NCBI GenBank assembly: GCA_007922195.1
Contig: ML682005.1
Coordinates: forward strand, 24,297,632 to 24,361,631
Length of the DNA stretch: 64,000 nt
Direction of reading: 5' to 3'
DNA from: Podocnemis expansa
Taxonomy: Eukaryota > Chordata > Testudines > Podocnemididae
Each line of letters begins with the position of its first letter. Position 1 is the stretch's first letter. The translations under genes and the position numbers were made by a program. Shown piece by piece: positions 1 to 11,357 of the stretch. The notes beneath the pieces are model-generated. The model did not search any database. It was given only the letters and a program-made list of their open reading frames with translations, and was not told where the DNA came from.

Positions 1-547
1 CACATTCTCTGCAGATTGTGAATGGTGAGAAACCAAGGATATCTAATGGCTGTTATCATGAATGTTGACCAGATGCTCTTTTTCTTTGAATACCAGTGAG
101 GAAGTGGGTCTTCTCTTATACTACCATGATAGTTGAAGACCAGTACACAAGTGCCGCCATTTGTTGTTTATATGTACTTTCATGGCTCTCCAAATTCCAT
201 CAGAATCTATTTATCTTCACCATATCTGCTTGTGGGGCTGTTCAGTGACACTGAAGAAGTAAATTACAGCAGTCCCAAACATCTGGGGCATTGGAAAAGT
301 GGCCTGGATTATATGCAGTCTTCCCATTGCCTTTCTTGGACTCTGAATCAGCCTTTTTCAAAATTAGAAATGAACACAAAATGCAACATTTGGGTCTGAA
401 TTTAGATTTCAAACATAAGTGGGGTGTTCAGGTCTGGTGTCAATATGCAAAACAAATATTAAAATTATTATTATTACTATTACTTGTCTTGAAGAAATAA
501 ACAGTAATTGGTTAAGCTCAGAGCTATGACTGATTCTTTGGTCCTGC
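1..547. other. Unannotated AT-rich sequence
   Basis: No gene or recognisable repeat seen. The short open frames here are low-complexity or random-looking and have no domain signature. Confidence 0.5.
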
Positions 548-672
548 AAAAGAAGCAAGGAGTGCTGTGGCACTTAAAGACTAACAAATTTATTTATTGC
601 ATATGCTTTTGTGTGCAAAAATCCCATTTCGTCAGATGCTTTGAAGATGGGGCAACTTCCTGCAATTACTTT
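548..672 (+). repeat. Palindromic GTTAGTCT/GTGGCAC retroposon, body fragment
   Basis: The copy contains the family words GCAAGGAGT, GTGGCACTTAAAGACTAAC, AAATTTATTTATTGCAT and CGTCAGATGCTTTGAAGATG in the same order as about a dozen other copies in the window. The head (ggggtagccgtgttagtct type) is missing, so it is a partial copy. It is plus-oriented relative to the GTGGCAC reading. Confidence 0.75.
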
Positions 673-1559
673 TATGAATGCCTGTTTGGCATTGGCAATT
701 GATATTGTTTTATTTCTTGCTTTTCTTTACATACATTGCCTTCAATTACTTTATCTGAGCAGAACACTGTCTGCTGCTGTTTTCCCAGAGCAAAGGACCC
801 AGTGGAGGGCTGGAATTTAATTGCTGGATAATTTCAAAGAGATGTTGAATAGATGATAATTCCAAATAAATTGGCTGTTTTGTTGAGTTTTTATTACTTC
901 TCTTTTCTTTTAAAAAAAATTGAGACACAAGCAGGAGGAGACTCAGAGACTTCATTGACTTATTTTCTTTTCATAGATGAGTTTGTGTTTCTCCATTTGG
1001 TGTCTGCATTAGAAAATGTTGCTAATAACTGTAAATAACTCTTTGCTTATTTTACTACAGGCTTGGTCTGCACCACTGGCCAGTGCTGATTTTACCACTG
1101 GTATCAGTGGAGGCAGGATCATGCCTCATATGAGAGTGGGGAGTGTTAAGTGGCCTGGTACTGTACAGTCCTGAAAAACTTACTGGCACTAATCACATAT
1201 CTAAGTGCACCTTTCCCAACCGCTGCTTGCCCTTTAGGTTATGTCCACACTTAGGCAGTTAACATGGCTGGGTCAAGAGGTTGTGGCGCCCTGAGCCAAA
1301 TTTTGCTTTGGTGCCCTCCCATCCTCATTCACATAAGCTTAAAAGGATTTTCTGAATTGTATTTGCAACCTAAAAATCAAATAGCAAGATAAATTCATTC
1401 CTTTAATCTAAGTACAAAAATAAAAAGTAATACTTGTTAATTAAATTTAAATTCATCAGTAACATTTATCATGTTCATACTTATACTTTGAAGCTGAAAT
1501 TTTACTAACTTTTCAGGCTTTAACAACAGCAAATTGTTGTATCATTTCATCTGGATCTA
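673..1559. other. Unannotated sequence
   Basis: No gene seen. A fragment near 1237-1330 (starting gttatgtccacac) vaguely resembles the end of a Harbinger-like MITE, but no partner end was found. Confidence 0.4.
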
Positions 1560-1925
1560 AGTCCTTGGAGTGGATGAATGGGGTGAATGGGGAGCCTAGA
1601 ATGGGTGTTTTGGGGGCAAAGGGGTGGTTGGGGAAAGCTGTGATGGGTGTCCGGGGGTTGGGGTGAGGGCAGGGTTCATGTTTCTGCAGTAATGGGGTGA
1701 AAGGGGGAGGTTGGGGTGGGAGAGTTGGAGTTTTTAGTGGGGGGTTTGGGAAGGCTCAGGTGGATGGGGCTTGGCATGGGAGGTTGGTGTGGCTGTACAT
1801 GCAGGTAATGGGCTTGGTGGGGGAGGCTGGGATGGATATCTCTGGGCAGATGGGAGTGGGTGGCAGAGGCTAGTGTGGGTGTCTGTGGGAATGGAATTGG
1901 TGGGGGGCTACATGGGGTGAATCAC
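1560..1925 (+). repeat. G-rich strand-asymmetric tract
   Basis: About 360 bp in which the plus strand is dominated by runs of three to six G separated by short T/A-containing spacers (gggggcaaaggggtgg, gtccgggggttgggg, agtggggggtttggg). The complementary strand is correspondingly C-rich. It behaves like a degenerate minisatellite with no fixed period I can define, and has many potential G-quadruplex-forming runs. No coding content. Confidence 0.6.
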
Positions 1926-3018
1926 AGGATACCATGCTTTTTTTGGCTGAATTAGACTAACAGGGTTGCCCCTCTGATGCTTGGAAGTTTTGTTTTCACT
2001 CCTCACCTCTTTCTTTCTGGCAAAGGTGATTTTTTTTTTGTCTCCTCTGACCTACCTCAATCAGCATATCTTTGTAAAAACAAACAAGGAGTTCTGTGAA
2101 GGGTTACCAGATAACAAAGCATGGGAAGGAGGACATTGGAGGACATGGATAAAATGTAGTAGTAATATAATTGTCATTACTGTATTATGTTGTGGAAATG
2201 GGTAATGATTAATGAATGCTTGGCAGAATGAAAAAAATGGAGAACAAGTTGAACAACAGATATATTCTTAGGCACATTACCTGTAAAACAAGATGTATAA
2301 TACAAAACTGTAACAATAAAATGAGTATTGTTGTGAATATACAGTTTGTGTCAGCAATGTCACGGTAGCATTTAATTGACCAAATTATACCATTCAAAAT
2401 GGTAAACCCTATTCTTGATGTTTATCAGCTGAACCTGTTTTTGTCAATAGGCTATCATTGTCAAGAATATGAGTTAAATTCCTCACATGATGTCATTCAG
2501 ATTATACTGAATTAAAATAATGCCCTTCACAGATTCAACTGATAATTGATTCCTTTCCTGTCCACTGAGCATTGATAAGAAAGAAAACCCATACTACATT
2601 GGCATTATCTCCAGGAATGCTGGAAAAAAAAAATCCAGCAATTCTGTAAAGCAGCCCACATTATCAGTTTCATCCTACCCCCTGCCTGCCCTCCCCACCC
2701 CAGCTACTGCCCAGGCCTCCTTACTGGTTGGGAACACTGGGAACAAACAGTGGTGGATTAATCAATATCTTGCTTCAGAAAGAGCTGGGTGAAGAGGAAT
2801 CAGTAAGAAGTGTTATCTCAAAAGGGCTGCCGTCTACTGCAAAATGACTCAGTTTGTCTGTACACAAAGACTGTACAGCTTTATACTGGTGTAAAGCAAG
2901 ACAACCCTCACCAAGGCTTGTATGGGAGTCTAAAAGAAGAATTTAGCCCTCAAGAGGTATTTCCTATGTACTGGTATAACTATATCAGGGTGGCTAAAAG
3001 CGCTGACAATTTTACTGG

Positions 3019-3092
3019 TATAACAAAAACAACAAGAGTCCTGTGGCACCTGATAGACTAACAGATTTCTTCAGGCAAGCTTTTGTGAATAG
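3019..3092 (+). repeat. Palindromic retroposon fragment, GTGGCACCTGATAGACTAAC variant
   Basis: Fragment beginning acaagagtcctgtggcacc, with agactaacagatttcttc and caagcttttgtg. This is the cttcg/aagctttcg subfamily also seen at 13240-13456. It lies inside the 2099-4059 hAT-like element. Confidence 0.6.
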
Positions 3093-3325
3093 CAAAATAT
3101 CAAACAATGAATGTTGCTGAAGAGAAGGAGGAAAGAAACCTATTGTATTGTCACAGCACACAGAACTGCCCACACCACAACAAAAGTGAGAAAGTTACAG
3201 ATCATCTTTAAAATGCCCTGGTGAGAGATCATCTCTTGATATTGGAAAAAACAGTAAAATTGAAAGATGCTCAAAGAATAGCAACAAAAATATTAGATCG
3301 CTGTATAATAAATCATAAAATAATA

Positions 3326-3512
3326 ATGGGATCAAGTCATGTTACAGTATGCCATGTCTTGCATTCCCCTGCTTTTATTTTCATCCTATTCTGTAAGTTC
3401 CTCCATCTCTTCAAAGCCTCTGACAAAGTGGGATTTTTCTCCCACAAAAGCTCATGTGATAAATAAAATAGGTTACTCTTTATAGTGCCACTGGACCCCT
3501 TGCTTCTTTTGC
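3326..3512 (-). repeat. Palindromic retroposon copy, minus orientation
   Basis: Reads in reverse relative to the family: tgcattcccctgc, tttattttcatcc, ctgtaagttcctcc, ttcaaagcctctgacaaag, cccacaaaagctcatg, then tgccactggaccccttgctt. It is nested in the hAT-like element 2099-4059. Confidence 0.7.
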
Positions 3513-4059
3513 CATAGCCCAGGACATGTTTGCATTGCAATCCTGGGATGCATATGGTTGCAGTTTGGGTACCTAAACCCCAAGTATCTACTACTTCACA
3601 TTAGCTCTCAGGAGTCAGACAGTACATACCACACAAAAGCCAGGGGGCCTCTCAGCTTTAGGAGCAGGGTTGGGAAGGGACCTGCCAAGTAACTCACAGC
3701 CAGAGAGCCTGCCTGGCAGCCTGGGGTCAAAATGGAGGCTAAATGGCACTGGCCCCGGCAAGAGGGACACCCTCTGCATGCACCTCTGGGGCCAGTAGGG
3801 GAATAGCCCCCTCCCGGCCAGGTACTGTGTATGAGAGAGAGGGAAAGGGAAAGGGCGGAGAGAGGTAGCTGGGCTTGTTCCCTCCCACTGCAGCCCTCTG
3901 AGCCAGCTGGGAAAGCTATTTTTAAACTGCCATCCCATACTCCAGGCATCCGGCAAAAAGCCAGGCAAAATGCAATTTTTCTTGAATGCCTAGAGGATGG
4001 AGGATGGCAGGGCTAAAAGGAGGACATGTCCTCCTTTTGCTGGATGTCTGGTGACCCTA

Positions 4060-4275
4060 GTTCTGTGTCACTTAAAGACTAACAAATTTATTTATTCCAT
4101 GAGTTTCTCCCACTTTGTCAGATGCTTTGAAGATGAGGGAAATTACAGTATTCTGTAATTTCCCTCAACTTCAAAGAGTTTGACGAAGTGGGATTTTCTC
4201 CCACAAACTTCATGCAATAAATAAATGTTTTAGTCTTTAAAAATGCCACAGGACTCCTTATTTGTTTTTAGTGAA
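4060..4275. repeat. Palindromic retroposon with both arms, left tip displaced by the hAT insertion
   Basis: The left arm (cacttaaagactaacaaat, catgagtt, cactttgtcagatgctttg) is followed after a short centre by its reverse complement (cttcaaagagtttgacgaag, cacaaacttcatgcaata, tagtctttaaaaatgccac, aggactccttatt). The first 18 bases of the copy lie at 2081-2098, on the far side of the hAT element. The copy is therefore an approximately 230-bp inverted repeat that predates the hAT insertion. Confidence 0.75.
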
Positions 4276-5411
4276 CTAAATTAACCTGGTTATTATGTAG
4301 TTGTGTGTGTCAGGTTTGGTGGTTTGTTTTTTTTTTCCATTTACAAATAAATGTGGTCTATTGCCTTGTCCCCTGAAGAGATCCTGCAGCTAGTATTGTG
4401 AGGGAGTGGTATAGCCACACTCAGGGCCCCCCCCCTGTGATGCCACCTGGGCTTGGGGGGGAGGGAGAAGAGGGGAGAGACCCCAGCCACACTGTCTGGG
4501 CTATGTTGGGAGAGCCCTCCTCAGCAACCTTTTGCATAGTGCATTGAGATGAAGAATGCTATAAGGGCTAAATCTACAAGGAGTGAGGGATTATTTCAGT
4601 GTCTATTTAGCGATTTTTCAGCTGTAGATCTCAAAGCACTTTTCAAAGGGAGGTAAGCCTCATCACCCTTTTTATTTTGCAAGTGAGGAAACTGAGCCCC
4701 AGGAAGGAAAAGTGACTTTCCCAAGCAGCTCAGGGCAGAGCCAGAAAGAGACCTTTGATCTCCCAAGTGCCAAGCCAAGTGTCCTAGGAAATGCTGTCTT
4801 TCTGTGTAGAGTTTCTTTTCTTTTTTTTTGAACTAGAGACATGTCATTAGTTTTAAACCAGATCATATTACTGTAAGCAAGCCCTGGTATTCTCTCCCTC
4901 ACACCCCCACCCCAACAGCCACCAAGAGGAGCTAGATGAGTTTTCCTGGGAGAAAATCCCACTTTGTCAGATGCTTTGAAGATGGGGGGAAACACACTTC
5001 TAATAAGCCTGTGCCCCTTGCTTTCTCTGTTGTCCTTCTTTCCCTGCTGACCTGGCCCTGAAACAACAGTCCAAAGAACGCCTCTGAATTCACTGTCCTG
5101 GGTGCCATTTCAAGAAACAGGTGGCTCTCACCTCGGCTCCTCCTGGTTCCCCAGGAAACACAGGTGCTTGGGCTCAGTGCAAGGGAAGGTACAAGAGAGG
5201 AGAGAACCGCAGCCAGACTGTTTGAGTTTGAGGCGGAGTGGGGAGTGTTTGAACTTCATGCAATTCCCAGACCATGTCACCTGGGACTAGAGCTTCCTAC
5301 AGTCCCCAATGGCTACTGTCCACCCCACTCCCCACCCAACCCTGCTTACCTATTGTTTTTCTCTCCTGGACTATGAGTCATTGTAAATGTATGCATTCCA
5401 TTAAACCTACA
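4276..5411. other. Unannotated sequence with two old repeat fragments
   Basis: No gene. At 4655-4790 there is an old MIR/L2-like segment (gaggaaactgagccccagg, gtgactttcccaagcagctc). At 4938-4990 there is a short palindromic-retroposon fragment (gagaaaatcccactttgtc, agatgctttgaagatgg). Confidence 0.5.
4655..4790 (+). repeat. Old MIR/L2-like repeat fragment
   Basis: The order gaggaaactgag, aagtgactttccc, agcagctcagggcagagcc, gatctcccaagtgcc matches the widespread amniote MIR/L2-type 3' sequence. It is diverged, and I identify it by word order only. Confidence 0.5.
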
Positions 5412-6654
5412 GGGTGTGTCCACATGAGAGTTTTATTTCAAAACAACACCAGTCGTTTCAAAATAAACCTTGCCAGGTCCAGATGACATTTCCTTATCTC
5501 AAAATAAGGAGCTTCCTTATTTCGAAATAAGGAAAGTCATTTCAATATAATAAAACCTAGCTATATAGGAAGGCCCCCCACCTCAGCACCCGGGCCAGGG
5601 AGCCCTCAGCACTCTGGCCAGGGTGTAGAGGGGAGGTGCAGAGGTGCACATCAGGCAGCCCCTGTCAGGGGGCCAGAGCCGCCGTGACTCACCCCACGCC
5701 CGGCTCTGGGGGGCTGCAGCCCCGGCAGGGTGGCCAGAGCCACTGCAGCTCATCTTGCACCCGGCTCTGGGGGGCTGCAGCCCCGGCGGGGTGGCCAGAG
5801 CCACCGTGGCTCACCCCCTGCCCGGCTCTGGGGGGCTGCAGCCCCCACAGGGTAGCTGGAGCCGTGGTTGCTCACTCCCCGCCCAGCTTTGGGGGGGCTG
5901 TGGCCCTCTAGAGCTGGTGGCAGGGTGAGCTGCAGTGGCTGTGGCCACCCTGGTGGGGCTGCAGCACCCCCAAGCCGGCGAGGGTCAGAGCCAGAAGCCA
6001 GGCTTCCCCGACTGCTCTCCCCCCCCAGGTGGTGGGGTAGTCGGTGGGTCAGTGGCTCCTAGTAGCCGAGCCCCAGGGCACTGGGGAGCCAGGTCTGGAC
6101 CAGCTCCCCACGGCTGCAGCTGCTCAGCCCTGGGGCACTGGGGAGCTGGTCAGACAGGCTCCCTGCTACTGCTGGGGTGCCCCAGGGCCCCTGCCTTGCT
6201 GCCAGAGCTGGGTCCCAACTGGCTCCCTGTGGCTGCGGCTGCTCAGCCCCCAGGGTGCTGGGGAGCCGGTCAGACTGCTCCCCACTGGTGCTGGGGTGCC
6301 CCAGGGCTCTTGCCCCGTTGCGCCCAGCAGGAGCGGAGACGCAGGGCAGGGAGATCCCTTCCCTGGGGGCTGTTATTCCCTGCCTGGCTCTCCAGGGGAG
6401 AGCCAGGCAGGGGATTGGGTGGCAAGATGACCCACCAGGGCCCATGTTGCCAGACCTTCTAGGGTGCCCCTCTCAGGGAATCGAAATAGCATGTCCATAC
6501 ACAGGGCATGCTGTTTTGATTGGAGGGGCTTGACTTATTTCGAATTAATTTTTTTAAATTTGAAATAAGTCATTTCAAATTAAGAGTTTTATTTTGAAAT
6601 ATGTCATTTCGAAATGACATATTTCAAAATAAAACTGTGTGTGTGGACATAGCC
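5412..6654. mobile_element. PIF/Harbinger-like non-autonomous element with GC-rich minisatellite core, 1.24 kb
   Basis: The ends form an inverted pair, gggtgtgtccacat on the left and gtgtggacatagcc on the right. They are flanked by a 3-bp ACA at 5409-5411 and 6655-6657. Subterminal zones are rich in TTTCGAAAT-like palindromes. The middle (about 5600-6460) is GC-rich. From 5690 to 5930 it has four or five imperfect copies of a 60-65 bp unit containing gctctggggggctgcagccc and gtggccagagcc. Several frames of 90-175 codons run across this core on both strands; they are a by-product of its composition. The 3-bp duplication and ggctatgtccacac ends suggest PIF/Harbinger, which is inference. Confidence 0.7.
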
Positions 6655-6839
6655 ACAGTGTCTGTCTGCAGAGGGATTTAAAGTGCACTCTGTGTACATG
6701 ACTTAAGCTATAGGTTGACTAACAGTGCCTGAGCTGCTAGGAAAGATTTAAAGAGGTGGGAGCCAGCCTGATCTTCAGGGGGACTAGACGCCCCTAAGAA
6801 CTGTCAAATGAAGCTATGTGTGTCTCTTGCCTCATAGCA

Positions 6840-7290
6840 GAGCCGGTGCTGGCAGTTAAATTGATTTAAGTTAAATCAATTTAAGTTAAATCAATTTAAC
6901 ATGTCCCCACTAAAACCCTAATTGAACTATCATGTCCATTGACAGGAATTGCTAGTTCACTTTGGGAGGTGTGGCAAGATGGCCCCCTAGAAGGGCCTTG
7001 CCCCCACCCAATATATGGAAAAAGGAAATCATCCTAGATAGGAGAAGAGCAAAAAGCGTTAAATAAAAACAACAGTTAAATCGAAATAACACAGCCACAC
7101 AGTGTTGTTTTGAAATAAGTTTCGATTTAACCATCATTTTGATATTATATCTAAATGATTTTGCTTATTGCAAAACAAGGGAGCTCCTTATTTTGATATA
7201 AAGAAATGTAGTGTGAACCTGCAATCTTTTAAATCAAAATAATCAGCATTATTTCAATTTAAAGACTGTGTATGGACATACTCTTAGAGG
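6840..7290. mobile_element. Harbinger-like MITE remnants (TTAAATCAATTTAA-rich)
   Basis: 6855-6899 is a short array of taagttaaatcaattt units. 6930-7285 carries tcgaaataacac and tttcgatttaacc palindromic words and ends in gtgtatggacatactc, like the terminal word of the family at 5412-6654. The piece around 6962-7020 (ccccacccaatatatgg) matches, in reverse, an internal piece of the copy at 56951-57395 (tatattgggtggggg). Boundaries are uncertain. Confidence 0.5.
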
Positions 7291-8175
7291 CAAAAGGTAG
7301 CTGTGGATATAAAAGAGAAGGTGGACAGTATAAGAGCATAAAATCATGTCCACAAAATTTAGTGCTGATGATGCAGTGAGGGAGAAAGTTGGTAAACTTA
7401 GTGCTGGCGATGCAGGAAGGGGGAAGCAGATGTTATTTCCAAGATGGCACCTATAGCCATGACCCTTTCAGAGAATTTTTGAGTTTCGTCTAGTGAGATG
7501 ACTGGGGTTCAATGTATTAAGTCTGGCTTGACGTACAGACCATATATGGTGGTGATACAGTAAATAGTATCATGGTATATTTACTAAATGCAGTTTCCAC
7601 ATCAACTTCACTGCAAGAACACACATTAGGCCTGGTTCTCATTAACACTAAGATCCCTTTGCATCACTCTGGAACTGTAAAGGAGCCCTAATTTACAAAG
7701 TCTCTTGACTGGCTGTCATGTTCTTTCTATCTTTAAATCTTTATATCTTTATCTCTCTGCTTCTTAATATACCTCTACTTCAGTAGCTTCCTAAAGAGAT
7801 TAAGGATGGTATCAGTAGGAAAATGAGTAGCCCAGATTTCACAGAGAGAATACCAGAAGAAGAGCCAAGATACACTGTTGGGTCTAAATGTCAGTTGAGA
7901 AAAGTACGGACGTAAACTGCAGCCGAAAGCTTTCTCATACAACGGTCCAGACTGTGTAATGAACTCCCATGGGAATGAAGGGCCATCTCAGACCTCACTA
8001 TCTTCCACTCCTAGTATGGAGGAAAGTCAAAGAAATGTGTCTTATCTAACATAAATCATACCTATGGGTACATTTATAAATTAAAAAAATCCTATCAAAC
8101 AAGACATGCCACTGCACCTGTCTCTCCTGGGGAGAGGATGATTGGATAAATGACATGTGACAATGTTAGTTGTAA
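7291..8175. other. Unannotated sequence
   Basis: No gene, RNA or clear repeat recognised. Confidence 0.4.
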
Positions 8176-8303
8176 TGCAAAGAAGGAGTCTGGTGGCACT
8201 TTAAAAACTAACAAATTTATTTATCACATGAGCTTTCATGGGAGAGAATCTAATGAAATGGGATTCTCTCCTGTGAAAGCTCACGCGATAAATACATTCT
8301 GAA
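8176..8303. repeat. Short palindromic retroposon copy
   Basis: aaggagtctggtggcactt, aaaactaacaaatttattta and catgagctttcatgggagag are followed at once by the inverted arm gggattctctcctgtgaaag, ctcacgcgataaata. The centre is deleted, leaving two arms almost back to back. Confidence 0.75.
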
Positions 8304-10542
8304 AACTTGACCCTCTGTGCCTGCCTACCTTGAGCTGGAAACTGCTCTCATTACCTTGAGCATATCTCCTCCTTCATTATCCAATTTACAACACTGGTGT
8401 CAACTGAGATCACAATGTAGCAAACTGAATGAAGTTTTCATGTCCTCGTTTACTGATAGTAGCTGTGAGTCTCCTCTCATTTAGCCTGTTGTATAATAGG
8501 AGTAACTTCACTAACCTCCTGAGAGTCACACCTGTGTAAAACTGTTGGGAGAGTTACAGCTGGGTTTAAATAAGTTCTAATTAGACCTGCCAGGAACATA
8601 AGGAAATGAAAGTTTATGGGCAGAAGGTGCCCTTTTGACTCTGTGCAAAGTATGTAGATTGTCTTTTAACCACGTGGAAAGTAGGAGTCAGTTACATTCA
8701 CAGAGGAATTTCTGGCCTTTCCTTCCTCTTCTAGATGTTGTAGAGCACTACCAGGTGATCCACATGGGACCACCTGAATCCAGTGGAGTTAAAGGTAGTG
8801 AAACACAGAGGGAAGCTCTATTTGCTTTTCTGGGCAATCTTCTTTGGTGAAGACCCTTCCCCCTCTTAAGTGAGGGTCTAAGAAACAGATACTGGTTGGG
8901 AAGTCCTGGGTAAGATTTTTTCGGTAGAGCTGGGGGAAATCTACAAGGTTGTGGGCCAAACCTTTATGTTCCTCTCCAGAAACAGATTCCCTTCTCAGCA
9001 GGAGAATGGAGAGGGAACTCCTCGTGTGAAACTTCAGATTGTTTCCTGGCCTGTGTTCAGTCTAGCTTTGTGTGATTGATTGCTGCTTCATATTCTTACC
9101 TTCAGTCTCTGTGTGTGTGTGTGTATATAATATGTATCTCTTACATTTCTTCATTTGAAAGTGTGAATTGTGCTCCATCCCATAAATATGGGTAAAATAA
9201 AAGCACAACTGAAATCCCAAATATTCAGGGGGAGATCTTATCTTTTGTTACTTGGAAAGACATCTTCAGTCTGGTTCCAGTTTAAAAAAAAAAAAACAAA
9301 CTTAAAAGGCAGAAAAATAAGCAGCAGAACATCAGCTCTCACTTTAGTGTGTAAACTTTGGAAAGGCCACCTGTCAGATCCCTGCTGGAAACCAGCATTT
9401 TGTCTGGCATCTGGCTGATTGCCATGATGAAATGTTGAAGTGTTTGGAAACTTGTGGGACTTTCTTCAAAAGCCATCCTTCCCCTCCCCCTTCTTCAAAT
9501 AATTTAATTTTAAATGTGCTGACTTGCAGTTATGAAAAGATAAGGCATAACTGCAGGATTCTTTCCGATACACTAGCTAATAGCGTGTGGGTTTTAAACT
9601 ATTCATTTTTGCTTTCTCATATAAAATACAAAAGAGATTACATCAATTTCACCTGATGTCTGTTCATCACAAGAAATTACCCTAATAAAAAGCCTGAATC
9701 TGACCTTAGTTGCACAAGTAAATCTGAAGAAACGCTAATAAAATCTGAAAAAACTTCAGTGAGTGCGTGTAGTTACCCCAGTGTCAAAGCAGTGTAGGCA
9801 TCTGACTGATCTTCCTAACACCAGTTTAACCCTGTTATAACTCTAATGATTCAGTACAGTGATTCCAGATTTCAGTAACTCAGTGGAGCTTCTCTAGATA
9901 TACATATTGCTGAACGCAGAATTTAGCCCTACAACTTAACTAAAATTCTTTTTATATTTCAGTGTGAGAAGGTATCTCAGTCAAGTTTATTTGTTTAGCA
10001 GGTGTGTTTTGCACCTCTAGTTCATTTAGATTATTTCCTCCAGCATTACATTATGTTTCAGTGTGCTGCTGGGAACAAGTTACCTCATGACTTTAGTCCT
10101 TTAATGAATGCAAATCTTCAGATTAATACCATCTGTTGTATGACGATAAAAGAGAGGGCATTGATATCAAGCTGTCTTTATGAGGGTGACTCTTTAAGTA
10201 GCAGGTGCCAAGTGAGCTTAATCCAGCCCTATCATTCATGTGCAGGGTTCCAAACAAAGCCAAAGAGAGTCACAAGTGCACTTCTGAGGACAGTTGGGCC
10301 CAGCATTTGATGCTCTCTTACAAAATGAGACCCCATCATTCCCTCTTTCTAATGCATTAGCCAGTAAAGCTGAGTCAAGAAGGCAGGGGAAGGGCTCTAT
10401 ACCAAGCATAGGAGCAAGGAGCTACCAGGAACTAGATGGTGATTCTCTGACTTCCTGGTCTGCTTCTGGCCAGGACATATGCTGGGCCTTACTCAGGACT
10501 TGTGGCAAAGCCACAGTTGAACTTAATGGGAGTTTTGCTTTT
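8304..10542. other. Unannotated sequence with a short (TG)n
   Basis: No gene recognised. A short (TG)n/(TA)n run lies at about 9110-9130. 9790-9900 has diverged words such as caccagtttaacc that recall old amniote repeats, too weak to classify. Confidence 0.4.
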
Positions 10543-11357
10543 AGAGCTGTAGAAACTGGAAGGAACCATGAGAGGTCATTGAGTCTAGTTCCCTCCACTC
10601 ATGGGAGGACTAAGTACCATCTCAAACCATCTCTGATAGGGCCTTGTCTAACCTGCTCTTAAAGGGTATGTTCACACACACTTCTTATTTTGAAACAACA
10701 GGGCACCTGTGGGTGCCTGCAATCCCCTCCCCAAGCGAAATAGCAGGTCCACACTGTGGATCTGCTATTTTGCTCCCTTATTTCGAGGACAAAGTTTTTG
10801 TCCTTTGAAATAAGGTGTTTTGAAATAAAAAGTTATTTCGAAACAGCTTGTTTCGAAACAAGCCTGCCCTGTGTGAACATAGCCAGATACTTCCAATGAT
10901 GAAGACTACATAACCCACCCACCTAGGTAACTTATTTCAGTGGTTAATCAACCTGATAGTTAGGATCTTTTTTCCTAATGTCCAACCTAAACCTCCCTTG
11001 CTATAATTTAAGCCCATTGCTTCTCGTCCTATCATTGGCGGTTAAGAAGAACAATTTGTCTCCTTCCTCCTTGTTACAACCTCTTAGGTACTTGAAAACT
11101 GTTATCATGTCTCCTCTCAGTCTCCTCTTTTCCAGACTAAACAAACCCAGCTCTTTCAATCTTCCCTCACAAATCAAGTAGTCCAGACCTTTAATCATTC
11201 TTATTGTTCTTCTCTGGAATTTCTCCAATTTGGCCACATCTTTCCTGAAATGAGAAACCCAGAACTGGACACAATACTCCAGCTGAAGCCTAATCAGGGC
11301 TGAATAGAGTGGAAGAATTACTTCTCCTGTCTTACAATACTCCTATTAATACATCCT
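10543..11357 (-). mobile_element. CR1 LINE 3' end, truncated, split by a MITE
   Basis: Read on the minus strand, 11237-11001 encodes the last part of a CR1 ORF2 protein. It has the family hallmarks GLFSLEKRRLRGDMI, FKYLRG and DRTRSNGLKL. This is followed towards 10543 by the CR1 3' untranslated region (ggttccttccag, correct order for that family). It is 5'-truncated at about 11357, as expected for this family. A 221-bp Harbinger-like MITE (10664-10884) interrupts the 3' UTR. The reverse transcriptase core is absent, so the copy is dead. The terminal CR1 microsatellite at the left end is poorly preserved. Confidence 0.88.
10664..10884. mobile_element. PIF/Harbinger-like MITE, 221 bp, inside CR1
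   Basis: The left end gggtatgttcacac and right end gtgtgaacatagcc are inverted repeats. Internal palindromes include tttcgaaacaagc. The flanking triplets are AAA (10661-10663) and AGA (10885-10887). CR1 sequence continues on both sides, so the MITE is younger than the CR1 copy. Confidence 0.75.

Larger units (their letters stand above)
2099..4059. mobile_element. Non-autonomous hAT-like element with TAGGGTTACCAG-type ends, 1.96 kb
   Basis: The left end reads aagggttaccag and the right end ctggtgaccct(a), an inverted pair. It is flanked by a perfect 8-bp duplication, gttctgtg, at 2091-2098 and 4060-4067. An 8-bp duplication with such ends is typical of the hAT superfamily. The insertion splits a palindromic repeat: caaacaaggagttctgtg lies on the left and the rest of that repeat resumes on the right, which confirms both boundaries. 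The 3' part (3940-4059) matches the corresponding part of the element ending at 19174. No transposase frame was recognised. It contains further nested repeat fragments at 3019-3092 and 3326-3512. Confidence 0.8.

Noticed and set aside
5636..6533. Overlapping frames of 90-175 codons on both strands in the GC-rich core
   Set aside because: They lie in minisatellite-like sequence with few A/T-rich stop codons, on both strands and in several frames at once, and have no domain; they are composition artefacts within a transposon.
10294..10662. 122-codon plus-strand frame
   Set aside because: It overlaps unique sequence and the antisense CR1 3' end and has no domain; chance frame.
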